Below, piece after piece: positions 34,638 to 46,082 of a DNA stretch of 50,966 bases (its first letter is position 1; every line of letters starts with the position of its first letter). Under the pieces are notes generated by a model. It saw only the letters and a list, made by a program, of their open reading frames with translations. It did not search any database and was not told the DNA's origin. Source of the DNA: Pseudomonadota bacterium (lineage in GTDB: Bacteria; Pseudomonadota; Alphaproteobacteria; Rhizobiales; Devosiaceae); the NCBI GenBank assembly GCA_023433775.1, contig JAEYTY010000134.1, positions 1 to 50,966 of the forward strand, in the 5' to 3' direction. The position numbers were made by a program, and so were the translations under genes.

Positions 34638-35567
34638 ATGAAGTGGCAGGGTCGGGAACGGAGTTCCAATATCGAGGATCGGCGCGGGCAGCGCGGCGGC
34701 GGTGGCATGGGCGGCTTTGGCGGCCTCGGCAATCGCGGCGGCTTCCGCATTCCGACCGGTGGTGGCGGTGGCAGGCGTGGCGGGTTCTCGAGCCTGATCG
34801 GCATTGTCATTGTGCTTGGTATCATCTGGTTTTTGACCGGACAAAACCCGCTCGATATGTTGACCGGTGGCTCGACAAGCCAGAGCCCCACGTCCAGCGC
34901 CAGTTCGACGCAATTGCCGGCTCAAGGCGAGGATGAGCTGGCCGATTTCGTCGCGGTCGTGGTCAAGGAAACCGAAGACCTCTGGAACGAGAAATTTGCT
35001 GCAGCGGGCGAGAACTATCCCGAACCCAGCGTGGTGCTGTTCACCAATCAGGTGAACTCGGCCTGTGGCGCGGCGGATGCCTCGGTCGGGCCATTCTACT
35101 GCCCGGGCGACAGCAAGGTTTATATCGACCTCAGCTTTTATGACCAGTTGCACCGCCAGTTTGGTGCGCCGGGCGACTTTGCCCAGGCCTATGTGCTGGC
35201 CCATGAGGTCGGGCACCATGTGCAGAACCTCACCGGGGTTCTACCCGAATTCAATCAGCGGCGGCAGAGCATGAGCGCGGAACAGGCCAATGCTTATTCG
35301 GTGCGGGTGGAACTGCAGGCCGATTGCTATGCGGGCGTGTGGGCCAACTACGCAGGCCAACAGAACCTGCTTGAATCGGGCGATATCGAAGAAGCGCTGA
35401 ATGCGGCCAACCAGATTGGCGACGATACGCTGCAGAAGCGTATGCAGGGCTTTGCCGTGCCCAAGACGTTCAACCATGGTACGTCGGCGCAGCGCAAGGC
35501 GTGGTTTGAGCGTGGCTATCGGTCGGGCAATCCGAGCGACTGCGACACGTTCTCCGGGAGCATCTGA
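34638..35567 (+). CDS. Neutral zinc metallopeptidase (YpfJ family)
   Basis: A 309-aa membrane-anchored protein. Residues 1-50 are Gly/Arg-rich and disordered (RGGGGMGGFGGLGN), one membrane helix follows (FSSLIGIVIVLGIIWFL), then a Ser/Thr-rich linker and the peptidase domain. The zinc site HEVGHH lies near 189-194 and a downstream acidic ELQADCYAGVW may give the third ligand. Family members are widespread and physiological substrates unknown. ATG 34638 fits MKWQGRERSSNIEDRRG, which is the typical family start. The topology suggests a periplasm-facing protease. Confidence 0.92.
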   Translation: MKWQGRERSSNIEDRRGQRGGGGMGGFGGLGNRGGFRIPTGGGGGRRGGFSSLIGIVIVLGIIWFLTGQNPLDMLTGGSTSQSPTSSASSTQLPAQGEDELADFVAVVVKETEDLWNEKFAAAGENYPEPSVVLFTNQVNSACGAADASVGPFYCPGDSKVYIDLSFYDQLHRQFGAPGDFAQAYVLAHEVGHHVQNLTGVLPEFNQRRQSMSAEQANAYSVRVELQADCYAGVWANYAGQQNLLESGDIEEALNAANQIGDDTLQKRMQGFAVPKTFNHGTSAQRKAWFERGYRSGNPSDCDTFSGSI

Positions 35568-35581
35568 GCGCGGAGGGTGTG

Positions 35582-36094
35582 ATGCAGGGCAATCTCGCGG
35601 GCGTCACGTTCGAGCATTTCGCCGATGACGGCGCCATTCCCAATAGCGCGCTGCCGGTCGTTATCTACCAAAAGGCCGTCGCCGGGGACGAGGCTTCGGC
35701 GGAGGCCATGGAAGCACTGTTTGACGGCAATGGCTGGCCGAGTGCGTGGCGCTATGGGGTGTACGATTTCCATCATTATCACTCCACGACACATGAGTGT
35801 CTTGGCGTCGCGCGTGGCTCAGCAAAGCTACAGTTGGGCGGGCCCAAGGGCCGGGTGTTTTCGGTGAGCGCGGGCGATGTGATCGTCTTGCCGGCAGGCG
35901 TCGGTCACAAGAACCTTGGCGCGAGCAGCGATTTTCTGGTGGTCGGCGCTTATCCGCCGGGGTTCAGCGCCGACATGATGCGCGGCGAGGCCGGCGAGAG
36001 GCCGGACGCTGACCAGCGGATAGCCAAGGTACCACTGCCCAAAACCGATCCGGTGGGCGGGCAGGGCGGGCCGCTGCTCGATAAGTGGAAATAG
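35582..36094 (+). CDS. Cupin-fold protein (YjlB-like)
   Basis: A 170-aa single-cupin protein. Motif 1 is around WRYGVYDFHHYHSTTHECLGVARGSAKLQLGG, with His and Glu metal ligands, and motif 2 around GDVIVLPAGVGHKNLG. These resemble YjlB of Bacillus and many cupins linked to sugar metabolism, but the substrate is unknown. ATG 35582 is chosen because GGAGG stands at about 5 nt, whereas the upstream GTG lies too close. It follows the peptidase gene after 14 bp and may be co-transcribed. A strong terminator lies just downstream. Confidence 0.85.
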   Translation: MQGNLAGVTFEHFADDGAIPNSALPVVIYQKAVAGDEASAEAMEALFDGNGWPSAWRYGVYDFHHYHSTTHECLGVARGSAKLQLGGPKGRVFSVSAGDVIVLPAGVGHKNLGASSDFLVVGAYPPGFSADMMRGEAGERPDADQRIAKVPLPKTDPVGGQGGPLLDKWK

Positions 36095-36097
36095 AAA

Positions 36098-36123
36098 AAA
36101 CCCCGGCTCATTGGCCGGGGTTT
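36098..36123. terminator. Bidirectional Rho-independent terminator between cupin gene and carA
   Basis: AAACCCCGGC (36098-36107) pairs with GCCGGGGTTT (36114-36123), loop of 6 nt. On the minus strand TTTTTT follows, so it ends carA mRNA; on the plus strand TTT ends the stem, so it can also end the cupin mRNA. Confidence 0.9.
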
Positions 36124-36128
36124 CTGAT

Positions 36129-37340
36129 TCAGGCAGCTGCGCCGGGGGCAATGTGCTCGGGGCGTTCGGGCAGGCCCTTTTCCTTGCGCACATGATTGAG
36201 GAAGCGCGTGAAGAGATAGTGGCTGTCGCGCGGGCCGGGACTGGCTTCGGGGTGGTATTGCACCGAGAAGATCGGCCTGCCATCCACCGCGAGGCCGGCA
36301 TTGGAACCATCAAACAGCGAGATGTGGGTCTGGGTGATGCCTGGAGGCAGGCTTTCGGAATCCACGGCAAAGCCATGGTTCATCGAGGTGATCTCGACCT
36401 TGCCGGTGGTCAGGTCCTTGACCGGATGATTGGCGCCGTGGTGGCCCTGATGCATCTTGGAGGTCGTGCCGCCCAGGGCCAGGCCGAGCAGCTGGTGACC
36501 CAGGCAGATGCCGAAGATGGGCTTGCCGGTTTCCATGAGCTTCTGGATGGTCGGGACGGCATATTTGCCGGTCGCGGCCGGATCGCCAGGGCCGTTGGAG
36601 AGGAAGACGGCATCGGGATTGTGCGAGAGCACATCGGCGGCAGTGGCGGTTGCCGGAACGACGGTGACCTTGGCGCCTTGATCGGCCAGGCAGCGCAGAA
36701 TGTTGCGCTTGGCGCCGAAGTCGATGGCGACCACGTGGAATTCGGGGTTCTCGAGCGTGCTGTAGCCCTTGTTCCACTCCCAGCCCTTCTGGTCCCAGTG
36801 ATAGGTCTGGGCGGTGGTGACTTCCTTGGCGAGGTCGAGACCTTCTAGGCCCGGGAAGGCCTTGAGCTCGGCCTGGATGGAGCCTTCATCAAACTGGCCG
36901 GTGGGCTCATGGGCGATGACGCCGTTGGGCATACCGTTTTCGCGGATAAGGGCGGTGAGGGCACGGGTGTCGACACCGGCAATGCCGATGATGTTGCGCT
37001 TCTTGAGCCAGGCACCAAGCTTTTCGGCGGCGCGATAATTGGACGGGTTGGTGATGTCGGCCTTGAGCACGACGCCCCGCACGCCCGACAGAGCCGCCAT
37101 GTTCACCGTCTCGATGTCTTCGTCATTGGCGCCGACATTGCCGATATGGGGGAAGGTGAAGGTGATGATCTGCCCGGCATAGGAGGGGTCGGTCAGGACC
37201 TCCTGATAGCCGGTCATTGCGGTGTTGAAGCAGACTTCGCCGGCTGCGTGGCCGACCGCGCCGATGCCAAAACCTTCAAGGCGCGTGCCATTGGCCAGAA
37301 TCAGAACTGCGGTCGCGGGTTTTTGCTGCCAGCCGGTCAT
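36129..37340 (-). CDS. carA: Carbamoyl-phosphate synthase, small (glutaminase) subunit
   Basis: A 403-aa CarA, which hydrolyses glutamine and channels ammonia to CarB. The N-terminal domain begins with VLILANGTRLEGFGIG and has CFNTAMTGYQEVLTDPSYAGQI; the C-terminal class I glutamine amidotransferase holds the nucleophile Cys in IFGICLGHQLLGLALGG and the His/Glu pair in SVQYHPEASPGPRDS. Start ATG 37340 (MTGWQQKPATAVLILANG) has GGAGG upstream, though the frame is open further. carB is 18.6 kb away. Confidence 0.97.
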   Translation of the reverse strand: MTGWQQKPATAVLILANGTRLEGFGIGAVGHAAGEVCFNTAMTGYQEVLTDPSYAGQIITFTFPHIGNVGANDEDIETVNMAALSGVRGVVLKADITNPSNYRAAEKLGAWLKKRNIIGIAGVDTRALTALIRENGMPNGVIAHEPTGQFDEGSIQAELKAFPGLEGLDLAKEVTTAQTYHWDQKGWEWNKGYSTLENPEFHVVAIDFGAKRNILRCLADQGAKVTVVPATATAADVLSHNPDAVFLSNGPGDPAATGKYAVPTIQKLMETGKPIFGICLGHQLLGLALGGTTSKMHQGHHGANHPVKDLTTGKVEITSMNHGFAVDSESLPPGITQTHISLFDGSNAGLAVDGRPIFSVQYHPEASPGPRDSHYLFTRFLNHVRKEKGLPERPEHIAPGAAA

Positions 37341-37531
37341 GATGGGCCTCCAAAGCCTTGTTCGGTATGGTCGCGCGGCAAGACGGGCGGGCGGGAGCCT
37401 GGCCACTAGCGGTGCGACGATGTCGGTTGAGGCCTCCTCTTAGAAGGCCATGGCAGGGAGCGCAAGTGGCGCATCCCTCGATTATTGCCTATATGGGGGC
37501 CATAATTTGCATGGCAAGTGATGAGGCGAAA

Positions 37532-37984
37532 ATGCGTGAGACAATAGCCGAAGGCATGAAGGTGGCGCTCAAGGCCCGTGACCAGCGGCGCACGGCGACC
37601 CTGCGCGCGGTCAATGCCGCCATCAAGGACAAGGACATTGCCAATCGGGGCGAGGGCAAGGGCCCGGCCACCAATGACGAAATTCTGGCAATGCTCCAGA
37701 AAATGGTGAAGCAGCGCGAGGAGAGCTTTGCCATCTATGCGCAAGCCGGCCGGATGGACCTGGCGACGGTGGAAAAAGAAGAGATCGACATTCTCAACGA
37801 ATTCCTGCCCAAGGGCCTGACTGAGGAAGAGGTTTCGGCTGCGATTACGGCTGCCATCGCGACGAGCGGCGCCGAGGGACCGAAGGATATGGGCAAGGTG
37901 ATTGCCCAGCTCAAAGCGAATTATCCGGGGCGGATCGATTTCGGCAAGGTGAGCGGGCAGGTTCGGGCGGCGCTGGGCGCCTAG
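37532..37984 (+). CDS. GatB/YqeY domain-containing protein
   Basis: A 150-aa protein of the YqeY family, related to the tail domain of GatB; such proteins are thought to act in tRNA or RNA-protein contexts, without a proven reaction. Typical segments are TATLRAVNAAIKDKDIANRG, NDEILAMLQKMVKQREESFAIYAQAGR and the C-terminal DMGKVIAQLKANYPGRIDFGKVSGQVRAAL. ATG 37532 has GAGG seven bases before it; ATG 37511 (MASDEAKM) is an alternative. Many alphaproteobacterial genomes place yqeY near carA and dnaG, as here. Confidence 0.92.
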   Translation: MRETIAEGMKVALKARDQRRTATLRAVNAAIKDKDIANRGEGKGPATNDEILAMLQKMVKQREESFAIYAQAGRMDLATVEKEEIDILNEFLPKGLTEEEVSAAITAAIATSGAEGPKDMGKVIAQLKANYPGRIDFGKVSGQVRAALGA

Positions 37985-37991
37985 AGCCGTC

Positions 37992-39140
37992 TCACGCCAC
38001 AAGACGCGGGGCGGCGAGCTGGACCTGATTGCGGCCGTTGGTTTTGGCCTTGTAAAGACCGCTATCGGCGCGGCTCAGCACTGATGAGAAGGTCTCGCCT
38101 ATACCCCCTGTGGCGAGGCCTGCGCTGACCGTGGCGGTTGCACCTTCCTTGCCGGTGGGAATGGCCAGATCAGCAAAATTGGTGCGAATGCGCTCGGCGA
38201 CATTGCGGGCTTCGTCGGTGGCGAGGCCGGGCAGGACAACACAGAACTCCTCGCCGCCGAGACGGGCGACGATGTCGTTGTGCCTGAGCTGTGAGCGCAG
38301 CACGTCCACAAACTGCAGCAGCACCAGATCGCCCTGCGCGTGGCCGCGCTGGTCGTTGATGAGCTTGAACTGATCGAGGTCGAACATCAGCACGGCGAGG
38401 CCGGGCACGGTGTTGGTTTCGGCAATGCGCGAAAAGAGGGCGCGCCGGTTGAGCACGCCGGTCAATGAATCCGTGTTGGCTTCGTGACGGTGGCGGCGGG
38501 CGAGGCGGGCGTGGTTGAGGGTCAGCGAGAGGCCACCGATACCGGTGATGCCGATGAGCGAAATGATGGAATTGAGATCTTCCGCCAAATTGTTGGGGGG
38601 GGCGGTCAGGACCCAGTTGCCTTCGACGACGATCATTACGGCGCAAGCGACAAAAGATATGCCGGTTGCAGCATAGAGCACGGCATTGGCGATAAGGGTC
38701 GCCTGGGCTTCGGCCCGGCCTTCCCAATATTCCCAGGCGCACAAAAACATGAACACGGCGGCCCAAAGATTGAGCATGATAAGGCCAAAGCCGGAATGGC
38801 CGAGGATCAGCGGAAGCGCGGTGCAGAGGGTGGAGGCGGCCCAGAGAATGGCGGCGGGACCCATGCTGGACTGTTTGCGCCGAAAGGTGCGTCCGCCTGA
38901 GTAGATGAAGGCGAAGCCCGTGAGTAAAAGGAAATAGGGCACGAGCTGATTGACCAGCTCGAATGCACCATTGCGCAGACCGAGGACGGCGAGGGAAGCA
39001 ACGACCAGCGCGATACCGATGGTCCAGCGCAAGACATAGGATTCGCGCTTGGTCGTCATCCAGCCGACCAGCAGCGCCACCATGAGTGACGCGCCTGATA
39101 CGGAAATGGCGATCAGAAGCGAAGCATTGTCGATGTACAT
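37992..39140 (-). CDS. Diguanylate cyclase with N-terminal membrane domain
   Basis: A 382-aa GGDEF protein that makes cyclic di-GMP. The first 220 residues hold about 6-7 membrane helices and no known sensor motif. The C-terminal GGDEF domain begins near ANTDSLTGVLNRRALFSRI and has FDLDQFKLINDQRGHAQGD and the active-site loop GGEEF near 293-297 (RLGGEEFCVVLPG). An intact GGEEF suggests activity; no EAL domain is present and no clear RxxD inhibitory site is seen directly before it. ATG 39140 has a weak ribosome binding site. Convergent with the YqeY gene, only 7 bp apart. Confidence 0.92.
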   Translation of the reverse strand: MYIDNASLLIAISVSGASLMVALLVGWMTTKRESYVLRWTIGIALVVASLAVLGLRNGAFELVNQLVPYFLLLTGFAFIYSGGRTFRRKQSSMGPAAILWAASTLCTALPLILGHSGFGLIMLNLWAAVFMFLCAWEYWEGRAEAQATLIANAVLYAATGISFVACAVMIVVEGNWVLTAPPNNLAEDLNSIISLIGITGIGGLSLTLNHARLARRHRHEANTDSLTGVLNRRALFSRIAETNTVPGLAVLMFDLDQFKLINDQRGHAQGDLVLLQFVDVLRSQLRHNDIVARLGGEEFCVVLPGLATDEARNVAERIRTNFADLAIPTGKEGATATVSAGLATGGIGETFSSVLSRADSGLYKAKTNGRNQVQLAAPRLVA

Positions 39141-39315
39141 TGTCTTGTCCCGCGAGCGCAAAGCTGCGTCGCCACAGTCGTCTTATTGCTGAAAGGTGCC
39201 CTTGGTCCTTACTGGGTCATTAAAATTGTAATGATCGGTAAAAATATGACCGGAAAGCGCAGTTTTGCTAGGTTTTTCGCGAGAACATATCGGGGATTTT
39301 GACGAGCTTTGCGGC

Positions 39316-40506
39316 CTATTCCGCGGCCGCTTCGATGGCCATGGGCGGCACGGATTGCGCGCGCTTTTCCCATATATATGAGAGCATTGCGAAGCCGACG
39401 GCGAGGATGGCTGTGACGGCGCCAATCAGAGGCAGAACGCGATAGCCGAAATTGGCTTCGAGCAGCGCAGCGCCCAGCAGGGCGCCAATGGCGATGCCGA
39501 TATTAAAACCGGAGGGAATAAGCGCCGAAGCCAGATTCGGCGCATCGGCCGCCCAGGCCAGGACGCGCGACTGCACGGGTGAGCCAAACGCAAAGTTGAT
39601 GCCGCCCCAGAACAGCACGGCAAAGCCCATCGCGAGCGGATAGGGGCTGACAAAGTACATCACGACATAGGTGAGGGCCTGACCAGTAAGGATGGCCATG
39701 AGCGATGGCATCAGCTTCCAGTCAGCGAGACGCCCGCCGATGAAGACGCCGATGGTCGAGCCGACACCATAAAACATCAGCACCCAGGGGAGCCAGGCGG
39801 TGTCGAGCCTCGTCACTTCCAACAGCAAGGGGGCGATGTAGGTGAAGAGGCTATATTGGCCAATCATCACCAATACGACGATGGCGAGGGCGGTGACGAT
39901 CTGCTGGCGGCCAAGGGCGCGGAATTCTCGGCGGAAACTGCCCTTGGTGGCCGCATTGCCGGTGTGGGCAGGCAGGGCCAGGGCGATGGTGATGGTCGCG
40001 AGGAGACCAATGGCGCCGACGGTCCAGAAGGTCGCGCGCCAGCCAAGGGCATTGCCGACGGCGGTGCCGGCGGGAACGCCGAGAATATTGGATACGGTGA
40101 GGCCTGACAGGATGAGAGCCACGGCAAAGCCGCGCCGTTCGGGCGGCACAATGCTGGTGGCGACAATGGCGGCGATGCCGAAATAGGTGCCGTGAACGAC
40201 CGACACCACGATGCGGGCGGCCATGAGCAGCTCAAAACTGGGCGCGATGGCGCAGAGAACCTGACCCAGCGTGAAAATGGCGCCAAGCAGCAGAATGAGC
40301 GATTTGCGGCTCATTTTCTTGGTGGCCAGCGCCAGCATGGGGCCGCCAATGGCAATGCCGATAGCGTAGCCCGAAATCAGGAAGCCAGCGACGGGAATGG
40401 TGACGCCCAGGCCGCTCGCAACATCGGGCAGGATACCAGCAATGACGAACTCGGCGGTTCCGAAAGTGAACGCGGCCAGAAAAAGGGCGAGGAGCGGAAA
40501 GGACAT
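39316..40506 (-). CDS. MFS transporter, DHA1-like
   Basis: A 396-aa protein with 12 hydrophobic helices of the major facilitator superfamily, drug:H+ antiporter-1 type. The N-terminal FTFGTAEFVIAGILPDVASGLGV resembles the AraJ/YdhP/PbuE group, and KKMSRKSLILLLGAIF forms the motif A loop between helices 2 and 3. Likely exports sugars, purines or drugs; the substrate is not determinable. Start ATG 40506 (MSFPLLALFL) has a weak ribosome binding site, but the protein fold begins here. The upstream in-frame region is not coding-like. Confidence 0.92.
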   Translation of the reverse strand: MSFPLLALFLAAFTFGTAEFVIAGILPDVASGLGVTIPVAGFLISGYAIGIAIGGPMLALATKKMSRKSLILLLGAIFTLGQVLCAIAPSFELLMAARIVVSVVHGTYFGIAAIVATSIVPPERRGFAVALILSGLTVSNILGVPAGTAVGNALGWRATFWTVGAIGLLATITIALALPAHTGNAATKGSFRREFRALGRQQIVTALAIVVLVMIGQYSLFTYIAPLLLEVTRLDTAWLPWVLMFYGVGSTIGVFIGGRLADWKLMPSLMAILTGQALTYVVMYFVSPYPLAMGFAVLFWGGINFAFGSPVQSRVLAWAADAPNLASALIPSGFNIGIAIGALLGAALLEANFGYRVLPLIGAVTAILAVGFAMLSYIWEKRAQSVPPMAIEAAAE

Positions 40507-40693
40507 GGGAAAAACCGCGAAGGCGGACCTGATTGAAGCGGTGTCTTTCCATATGCGACAGCCCGCGGCAATGCACAATTTGCCCTCGACGGCTTCACTA
40601 AATCTGCCATGGACAAGTCTATGGTGGAACGCAGGCAGGCGCGCTAGAATTTGCGGATGCGGGCCGGCTGTCCGGCCGGAAACGGAGGGCATT

Positions 40694-41257
40694 ATGGCTG
40701 TATCGTCCCAAACCAAACGGCGTTTCGCGCTGGCAACGGCCCTGCGCGGGCTGCTGATGCTGATAACCGGCATTTATGCGATCATCTGGCCGCTCGAAGC
40801 ATTGGCGGTGCTGGTCATGCTCGGTGGCACACTGCTGATCATTGACGGTGTTCTGGGGCTGTGGAGCCTCACCTTTGGCGGCGGCAAAAGCGGCAATTAC
40901 TGGTTCGACGTTGTGGCGAACGCCGTCTCGCTCATTCTCGGGGTGCTGATCATCATCAGTCCGCTTCTGGCCACGATACTGACGGTGTCGTTCCTCGGCT
41001 GGCTGACCGGGTTGGCGGCCATTGTCGTGGGTGTCATGCAAATCGTGGTGGTGGTGCGTGAACGCGAGAGCTATGCGCGTATCTGGCCCGTCGTTCTGTC
41101 CGGGCTGTCCTATGTCCTTATCGGGCTGGTCTTCCTGCTTCTGCCCTTGCTTAGCGCCGCGGTGGGCATGATGATCGGCGGAATTCTGCTGGTCGTCTTT
41201 GCCGCGGGTTTGTTCGGTTGGGCCTGGCGCTTGTATCAGGCGAGCAAGGCGGCATAG
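40694..41257 (+). CDS. HdeD/DUF308-family membrane protein
   Basis: A 187-aa integral membrane protein with six hydrophobic helices and the DUF308/HdeD repeats (RGLLMLITGIYAIIWPLEALAVL, then LGVLIIISPLLATILTVSFLGW). HdeD is associated with acid resistance and general stress in E. coli; the function here is inferred only. Start ATG 40694 is set by GGAGG at 40684-40688. The gene ends 72 bp before dnaG and could share its transcript. Confidence 0.9.
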   Translation: MAVSSQTKRRFALATALRGLLMLITGIYAIIWPLEALAVLVMLGGTLLIIDGVLGLWSLTFGGGKSGNYWFDVVANAVSLILGVLIIISPLLATILTVSFLGWLTGLAAIVVGVMQIVVVVRERESYARIWPVVLSGLSYVLIGLVFLLLPLLSAAVGMMIGGILLVVFAAGLFGWAWRLYQASKAA

Positions 41258-41329
41258 CGGCCCAGGTCGCATGGGTGTGGATAAGTTGCTGGCTGGTGAC
41301 TTGCCCATCGGGACCATCTAAATAGTCCC

Positions 41330-43267
41330 ATGCGCTTTTCCGATCAGTTTCTGGAAGAAATCCGTCAGCGCCTGCCAATTACGCAGGTGGTGGGCGAGCA
41401 TGTGCTGTGGGACAAGCGCAAGAGCCAGCCCGGCAAGGGCGATATGTGGGCGTGTTGCCCGTTCCACAACGAGAAAAGCCCGAGCTTTCACGCCGATGAC
41501 CGGCGCGGAATTTATCACTGCTTCGGCTGCGGGGTGAGCGGGGATCATTTCCGGTTTTTAACGGAAAAGGCCGGATTAAGCTTTCCCGAGGCGGTTGAGC
41601 GGCTGGCCAATATGGCTGGCGTGCCCATGCCCGCGCGGGATGAAAAGGCCGAACAGCGCGACGCAGCGCAAAAGAGCCTGCTCGATGTGATGGAGCTGGC
41701 CACGAAATATTTCGAGGCGGCACTGGCGCATAATATCGGGGCGCGGGCGCGGGGGTATCTTCTGGAGCGCGGCGTGTCGGCGGCCAGCCAGACGCGCTTC
41801 CGCATCGGCTTTTCGCCGGACAGCCGCAATGGGCTCAAGGAGCATCTAGCGGCAAACGGGGTTTCCGCGCAGGCGATGATCGATACGGGGTTGGTGACCA
41901 GCCGCGACGATGATCCGCTGACCTATGACCGGTTCCGCAACCGGGTGATGTTCCCGATCAGCGATTTTCGCGGGCGGGTGATCGCCTTTGGAGGCCGGGC
42001 GCTGAGCGCCGATGTGCCGGCCAAATATCTCAATTCGCCCGAGACGCAGCTCTTTTCAAAGCGGCAGACGCTCTACAATGGTCACACTGCGCGGCAGGCG
42101 GCGCGGGACGGGGCGACCGTTGTGGTGGTCGAGGGCTATCTCGATGTAATTGCTGCCGTAAGTGCAGGGTTCGAGGGCGCGGTGGCGCCACTGGGGACGG
42201 CGCTGACCGAAGAGCATCTGCAGCTCCTCTGGCGTATGAGTGACGCGCCGGTGCTGTGTTTTGATGGCGACAAGGCGGGTCTGAAGGCGGCGGAGCGCGC
42301 GGCGGAAATCGTCATGCCGCATTTGAAGCCGGGACGGACGGTCAAGATTGCGACCCTGCCCGAGGGGCAGGACCCGGACGATCTTATCAGGGCGCAGGGA
42401 CGCGCGGCCTTTGCCGAGGTGATCGAGAAGGCGCGCAGCCTTTCGGACATGGTCTGGAGCTTTGAGACGGGCGGGCTTGTGCCCGAGGCGCCGGAGGAAA
42501 GAGCAGCGTTGCAGGCGCGCTTGCGCGAGCGGGCAAATGCCATCCAGGATTCCACCGTTCGCTTTCATTATGCGCAGGCATTTGATGAAAAGCTGAAAGC
42601 GTTTTTTGCGCCGCTGCGGCGTGGGCGGGACAGCGGCCACCGCGGCGGTCGTCCGGCCTATGGCCAGAGTGGGGCATACGGTTTTCCGGCGCGGGGCACG
42701 CCGCGTCTGGTGGTTTCCGATACATTGCGGAATTCGCGGCTGCTGCGCTCCGGCACGACGCTGGATGCATCGCCGCGTGAGGCAGCGATTATTTTGACGC
42801 TGGTGAACCACCCCTCACTGGTCGAGGATAAATTCGAAATTTTGGCTTCGCTTGATGCAGAGACGCCGGTGGCGCAGAAAGTGCTGGGCGACATCCTGGC
42901 CCTGGTCGTGCGCCATCACGATATCACGCCGGCCGATCTGCGGGCGGCGCTTGGCGTGCGCGGGCATGGCCCGGCGCTGGACCGGATGGCTGAAACACTG
43001 ACCCGGCAGGGGGTCTGGCAGGTGGACGCGGAGACCGCGCAGGTGGATGCGGAAACCGGGTTAAGTCACGCGCTGGCCTTGCATAACAAGAAAGTTCAGC
43101 TAAATAGAGAGCTCAAGGCAGCCGAAGCAGCGCTGGGCGAAGACCCGAGCGAAGAAACCTTTGAAAGGCTGCGTGACATCAAGAACCAGATTACCACTGT
43201 CGATGGCACAGAGGCATTGATCGAAGGATTTGGTTCGCTATCGGGACGCGCAACTCGCAGTTTTTAG
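41330..43267 (+). CDS. dnaG: DNA primase
   Basis: A 645-aa DnaG that makes RNA primers at replication forks. The N-terminal CHC2 zinc finger has CCPFHNEKSPSFHADDRRGIYHCFGCG (Cys-His-Cys-Cys ligands, about 39-66). The TOPRIM domain follows near 250-340 with VVVVEGYLDVIAAVSAG and the DGDKAGLKAA metal site. The C-terminal part is the helicase-binding region, longer and poorly conserved. ATG 41330 (MRFSDQFLEEIRQRLPI) is typical. Followed by rpoD in the macromolecular-synthesis arrangement; the rpsU gene found in enterics is absent here. Confidence 0.98.
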   Translation: MRFSDQFLEEIRQRLPITQVVGEHVLWDKRKSQPGKGDMWACCPFHNEKSPSFHADDRRGIYHCFGCGVSGDHFRFLTEKAGLSFPEAVERLANMAGVPMPARDEKAEQRDAAQKSLLDVMELATKYFEAALAHNIGARARGYLLERGVSAASQTRFRIGFSPDSRNGLKEHLAANGVSAQAMIDTGLVTSRDDDPLTYDRFRNRVMFPISDFRGRVIAFGGRALSADVPAKYLNSPETQLFSKRQTLYNGHTARQAARDGATVVVVEGYLDVIAAVSAGFEGAVAPLGTALTEEHLQLLWRMSDAPVLCFDGDKAGLKAAERAAEIVMPHLKPGRTVKIATLPEGQDPDDLIRAQGRAAFAEVIEKARSLSDMVWSFETGGLVPEAPEERAALQARLRERANAIQDSTVRFHYAQAFDEKLKAFFAPLRRGRDSGHRGGRPAYGQSGAYGFPARGTPRLVVSDTLRNSRLLRSGTTLDASPREAAIILTLVNHPSLVEDKFEILASLDAETPVAQKVLGDILALVVRHHDITPADLRAALGVRGHGPALDRMAETLTRQGVWQVDAETAQVDAETGLSHALALHNKKVQLNRELKAAEAALGEDPSEETFERLRDIKNQITTVDGTEALIEGFGSLSGRATRSF

Positions 43268-43459
43268 GGCTAAAAGTCCTGAGGGCGGCGACGATGCGCG
43301 ATTTTGCGTTGTGGCGAATCACTGCCGCAAACACCCGAAAGCGACCAAAAATCGCTTGAGCCGTTAACGCTCAGGTGACCAAGCCTTTACCTTGTCTTGA
43401 GTTGTCACCACCTAAGACACAGCCGGGGCCGTTCGCACGCGGGCCTCGAGGAGTAACAG

Positions 43460-45523
<2,064 letters not shown>

Positions 45524-45534
45524 GCGAGACGACC

Positions 45535-45805
45535 ATGCCGACGATTTCCATATTTTTCGGCATGGTCATTACGATGTACTGGGACGATCATCCGCCGGCC
45601 CATTATCACGTGCGGTATTAAGGATCAGCGGGCGGTTATCGCTATTGAGACCGGGCTGCTGCTGCATGGGGCTTTGCCCGCAGGTGCCAGGCGCGCCCTG
45701 GAAGCATGGACGGATCGCCATCGGGCCGAGTTAATGGCAAACTGGGAACGCGCTGTCAGTGGCGCTCCGTTGTGGCCAGTGCAGGGAGCAGATGAAGATG
45801 AATGA
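45535..45805 (+). pseudogene. DUF4160 gene broken by a frameshift
   Basis: ATG 45535 begins MPTISIFFGMVITMYWDDHPPAHYHVRY, which is the usual DUF4160 start, but a TAA follows at 45619-45621. In the +1 frame from 45623 the family sequence resumes: DQRAVIAIETGLLLHGALP, later EAWTDRHRAELMANWERA, to TGA 45803-45805. One extra T in TATTAAG would account for this (TATAAG gives an unbroken reading). DUF4160 is normally paired with DUF2442 in toxin-antitoxin-like modules; here a DUF2442 gene overlaps its end. It could be a true pseudogene, a sequence error or a programmed shift. It starts 11 bp after rpoD. Confidence 0.8.
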
Positions 45806-46082
45806 TATCGAGTATGTCGACGTCGTCGCTGTGAAAGCGCTGCCTGATTTCCATCTTTGGGTTCGGTTTTCGAACGGTCGTGAAGGTGTACGAGATTTTC
45901 GTCCCGTTTTAGCAAAGGGTGGCCCAATGGTTGAGCCCCTTCGGGATGTTGCTGTGTTTGGAGCGGTTTACGTCAGTCATCATGTGCCTGCCTGGCCGAA
46001 CGGATATGAAATCGACTCTACAAATCTCCACCTGGAAATGCAGCGCGCGGGTTTGCTGACTGCGTCCGTGGCGGCTGAATAG
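45798..46082 (+). CDS. DUF2442-family protein (first copy)
   Basis: A 94-aa DUF2442 protein: MNDIEYVDVVAVKALPDFHLWVRFSNGREGVRDFRPVLAKGG is the typical N-terminal half and PNGYEIDSTNLHLEMQ the C-terminal half. Members are often partner/antitoxin genes of DUF4160 proteins. ATG 45798 is favoured because GGGAG stands about 9 nt before; ATG 45792 is an in-frame alternative. It overlaps the end of the DUF4160 frame by 8 bp, as expected for a coupled pair. Confidence 0.82.
   Translation: MNDIEYVDVVAVKALPDFHLWVRFSNGREGVRDFRPVLAKGGPMVEPLRDVAVFGAVYVSHHVPAWPNGYEIDSTNLHLEMQRAGLLTASVAAE

Noticed and set aside
34511..34936. 141-codon plus-strand frame across the uxuB end and zinc-peptidase start
   Set aside because: Out of frame with both real genes and Arg/Trp-rich; it crosses the ribosome binding site and start of the peptidase gene.
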